A DNA stretch of 64,000 nt, taken from assembly GCF_000731985.1 (NCBI RefSeq), contig NZ_JNCS01000002.1, positions 124,001-188,000 of the forward strand, read 5' to 3'. The notes below the pieces were generated by a model. That model searched no databases. It saw only the letters and a list, made by a program, of their open reading frames with translations, and had not been told where the DNA came from. Position numbers and translations under genes: made by a program. Numbering within the stretch: the first letter of the stretch is position 1; each line of letters starts with the position of its first letter. This DNA is from Natrinema altunense (GTDB lineage: Archaea; Halobacteriota; Halobacteria; Halobacteriales; Natrialbaceae). Positions 62,245 through 64,000 of the stretch are shown here, in pieces.

Positions 62245-63597
62245 ATGACGCGGGTTATCCATACGGGCGATACCCACATCGGGTACCAGCAGTACAACTC
62301 GCCCGAGCGACGACGGGACTTCCTCGAGGCCTTTCGCTCGGTCGTCGAGGATGCGGTCACCGACGACGTCGACGCTGTGATCCACGCCGGCGACCTCTTT
62401 CACGATCGACGGCCGGGGCTCGTCGACCTCCAGGGGACCGTCGAGGTGCTTCGAACGCTTTCCGACGCTGACATCCCTTTTCTCGCCGTCGTCGGCAACC
62501 ACGAATCGAAACGCGACGCCCAGTGGCTCGATCTCTTCGCCGACCTCGGCCTGGCGACGCGGCTCGGGGCCGAGCCGGTCGTCGTCGACGACACCGCTTT
62601 CTACGGACTCGACTTCGTCCCGCGATCGCGCCGGGACGATCTCACCTACGATTTCGACGCGCTGCCGGCCGAAGCGGCCCACGCGAGTTTAGTGAGTCAC
62701 GGCCTCTTCGAACCCTTTGCACACGCCGACTGGGATACCGAAACCGTCCTCGCCGAGTCGACGGTCGATTTCGACGCCGTGCTGCTGGGGGACAACCACA
62801 AACCCGACACCGCCGAGGTACTGGACACGTGGGTCACCTACTGCGGTTCGACCGAGCGTGCAAGCGCCAGCGAGCGCGCCGATCGAGGCTACAACTTCGT
62901 CGACTTCGCGGACGACGGGACGGTCGGTATCAGCCGCCGCGGCCTGCCCTCGACCCGCGAGTTCGTCTTCGTCGACGTCGAACTCGCCGCGGACGAGGGC
63001 ATCGACCGCGTCCAGGAACGGGTCCGCCAGCACGACCTCGCGGATGCGGTCGTCATCGTCACCGTCGAGGGCGAGGGGCGACCCATCGCCCCGGCAGCCA
63101 TCGAGGAACTCGCAATCGACCGCGGCGCGCTCGTCGCCCGCGTGAACGATCGCCGGGACCTCCCCGACGAGGACGAGGACGTGTCGGTCAGCTTCGCCAA
63201 CCCGGACGATGCGGTCCGCGAACGGGTGCGAGAGATGGGTCTCAGCGACGCCGCCCTCGAGATCGACGAGACCGTCCGGAGCGGGGATCTCGCCGATTCG
63301 AACGTTCGCGACTCCGTCGAGCGGCGGGTTCGCGATCTGCTCGAGGACGACGATTCGGCGTTCGAGCCCGCACCGGAGCGCCGGCCGGACGACGAAGACG
63401 TGACGACCGTCGCCGACCACCTCACTGACGGTGCAGAGTCTGCCCCCGAATCGACCGACGATGCGCCCGCCGAAGGGGCGGCAAGTGACAGCGCCGACGC
63501 GGTCGCCGATGCTGGCGACGGCGACGGGGCTGCGGGCACCGATGACCCCGACGAGACCGCCGACGCCGACACCGCCTCGCTGGGTGATTTCGCATGA
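62245..63597 (+). CDS. mre11: DNA repair exonuclease Mre11
   Basis: 450 residues from the ATG at 62245 ([20 protein letters not shown]). The metallophosphatase motifs are [33 protein letters not shown] and LLGDNHKPD, the last in place of the usual GHxH. A C-terminal acidic, Ala/Asp-rich tail (from about 375) is typical of haloarchaeal Mre11. With Rad50 it resects broken DNA ends. The stop overlaps the rad50 ATG by 3 bases (63594-63597), indicating coupled translation. Confidence 0.93.
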   Translation: MTRVIHTGDTHIGYQQYNSPERRRDFLEAFRSVVEDAVTDDVDAVIHAGDLFHDRRPGLVDLQGTVEVLRTLSDADIPFLAVVGNHESKRDAQWLDLFADLGLATRLGAEPVVVDDTAFYGLDFVPRSRRDDLTYDFDALPAEAAHASLVSHGLFEPFAHADWDTETVLAESTVDFDAVLLGDNHKPDTAEVLDTWVTYCGSTERASASERADRGYNFVDFADDGTVGISRRGLPSTREFVFVDVELAADEGIDRVQERVRQHDLADAVVIVTVEGEGRPIAPAAIEELAIDRGALVARVNDRRDLPDEDEDVSVSFANPDDAVRERVREMGLSDAALEIDETVRSGDLADSNVRDSVERRVRDLLEDDDSAFEPAPERRPDDEDVTTVADHLTDGAESAPESTDDAPAEGAASDSADAVADAGDGDGAAGTDDPDETADADTASLGDFA

Positions 63598-64000
63598 GAG
63601 TCGACCGTGTTCAGCTGTTGAACTTCAAGTGCTACGGTGACGCCGACCTCACGCTCGAGCGCGGCGTCACCGTCGTCCACGGCGTCAACGGCAGCGGGAA
63701 GTCGACGCTGCTCGAGGCCGTCTTCTTCGCACTCTACGGCTCGAAGGCGCTGGACGACCGAACGCTCGACGACGTCATCACGACCGGCGAGGAGGAAGCG
63801 GCGGTCGAACTGTGGTTCACCCACGACGACCGCGAGTACCACGTCGAGCGCCGGCTCAAACTGCGCGGCGACCGCGCGGCCACGACGAAGTGCGTGCTCG
63901 AGACGCCGACGGCGACGATCGAGGGCGCTCGCGACGTTCGCCGGGAGGTCACGCAGCTCCTGCGGATGGACGCCGAAGCGTTCGTCAACTGCGCGTACGT
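63594..64000 (+). CDS. rad50: DNA repair ATPase Rad50 (5' part, cut by window edge)
   Basis: The first 135 residues are visible. [20 protein letters not shown] is followed by Walker [23 protein letters not shown], then [31 protein letters not shown], matching the Rad50/SMC N-terminal ATPase half. The coiled coil, zinc hook and Walker B lie beyond the window. It overlaps mre11 by 4 bases (ATGA), the standard archaeal mre11-rad50 operon. Confidence 0.95.
   Translation, partial: MRVDRVQLLNFKCYGDADLTLERGVTVVHGVNGSGKSTLLEAVFFALYGSKALDDRTLDDVITTGEEEAAVELWFTHDDREYHVERRLKLRGDRAATTKCVLETPTATIEGARDVRREVTQLLRMDAEAFVNCAY

Noticed and set aside
1-64000. rRNA, tRNA and CRISPR arrays
   Set aside because: No cloverleaf-like tRNA, rRNA core sequence, or regularly spaced identical repeats with spacers was recognised by eye; short single-copy tRNAs could still be missed.

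Overview
The window is chromosomal DNA of an extremely halophilic archaeon (class Halobacteria; gene content and style fit a Natrialbaceae genome such as Natrinema or Haloterrigena). Evidence: GC-rich coding DNA, strongly acidic proteins, leaderless or very short-leader genes behind TATA boxes, Tat/lipobox lipoproteins, haloarchaeal-type HTH proteins, and archaeal core genes (PAN, KEOPS Pcc1, prefoldin beta, ribosomal protein L37Ae, RpoP, Mre11/Rad50, archaeosine queDEC, KorAB). No rRNA, tRNA or CRISPR array was recognised.

Layout. 1-9.8 kb: membrane protein (cut by the left edge), RIO-like kinase, a bifunctional sugar-phosphate nucleotidylyltransferase/acyltransferase, a nitrilase-family amidohydrolase, small HTH and membrane proteins, a PhoU-type regulator, an ATP-NAD kinase-like protein and a CinA-type MPT-binding protein. 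10-13.4 kb: an HTH regulator, the archaeosine operon queD-queE-queC behind an inverted repeat, and mobA. 13.4-17.4 kb: DMT transporter, orphan NosL, then a nested mobile island (a 742-bp IS6-family element inside a PATE/IS200-605-like remnant) abutting a SRPBCC gene, and an Lrp regulator. 17.5-32.5 kb: lipoproteins, korA-korB, a 942-bp gene-free stretch, aroC, a phosphodiesterase-like enzyme, an MFS transporter, DoxX, thiolase and aroA. 32.5-42.9 kb: M24 peptidase, a decayed stretch with repeats and gene remnants, aldo/keto reductase, a frameshifted RCK potassium channel, a frameshifted small gene behind a Bat-type HTH gene, a PduS/RnfC-like flavoprotein without Fe-S motifs, an F420-dependent oxidoreductase and an ABC exporter pair. 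42.9-53.8 kb: truD, small proteins, surE, a three-gene archaeal type IV pilus-like cluster ending in a pilin-like surface protein with an Ig-like segment, and a DUF2103 protein. 53.9-64 kb: conserved information-processing cluster rpl37ae-rpoP-pcc1-(DUF2243)-pfdB-DUF3194, a Lut-type Fe-S/LUD pair, GMP synthase glutaminase subunit, PAN, an HTH gene, and mre11-rad50 (rad50 cut by the right edge).

Most of the window is ordinary chromosomal backbone. The points worth most attention are the palindrome at the queDEC start, the nested mobile island whose right end supplies the stop codon of a cellular gene, two single-base frameshifts about 1.2 kb apart, the Fe-S-less PduS-like protein with an inverted repeat at its promoter, the L37Ae lacking all zinc-ribbon cysteines, the pilus cluster, and a dispersed intergenic repeat.
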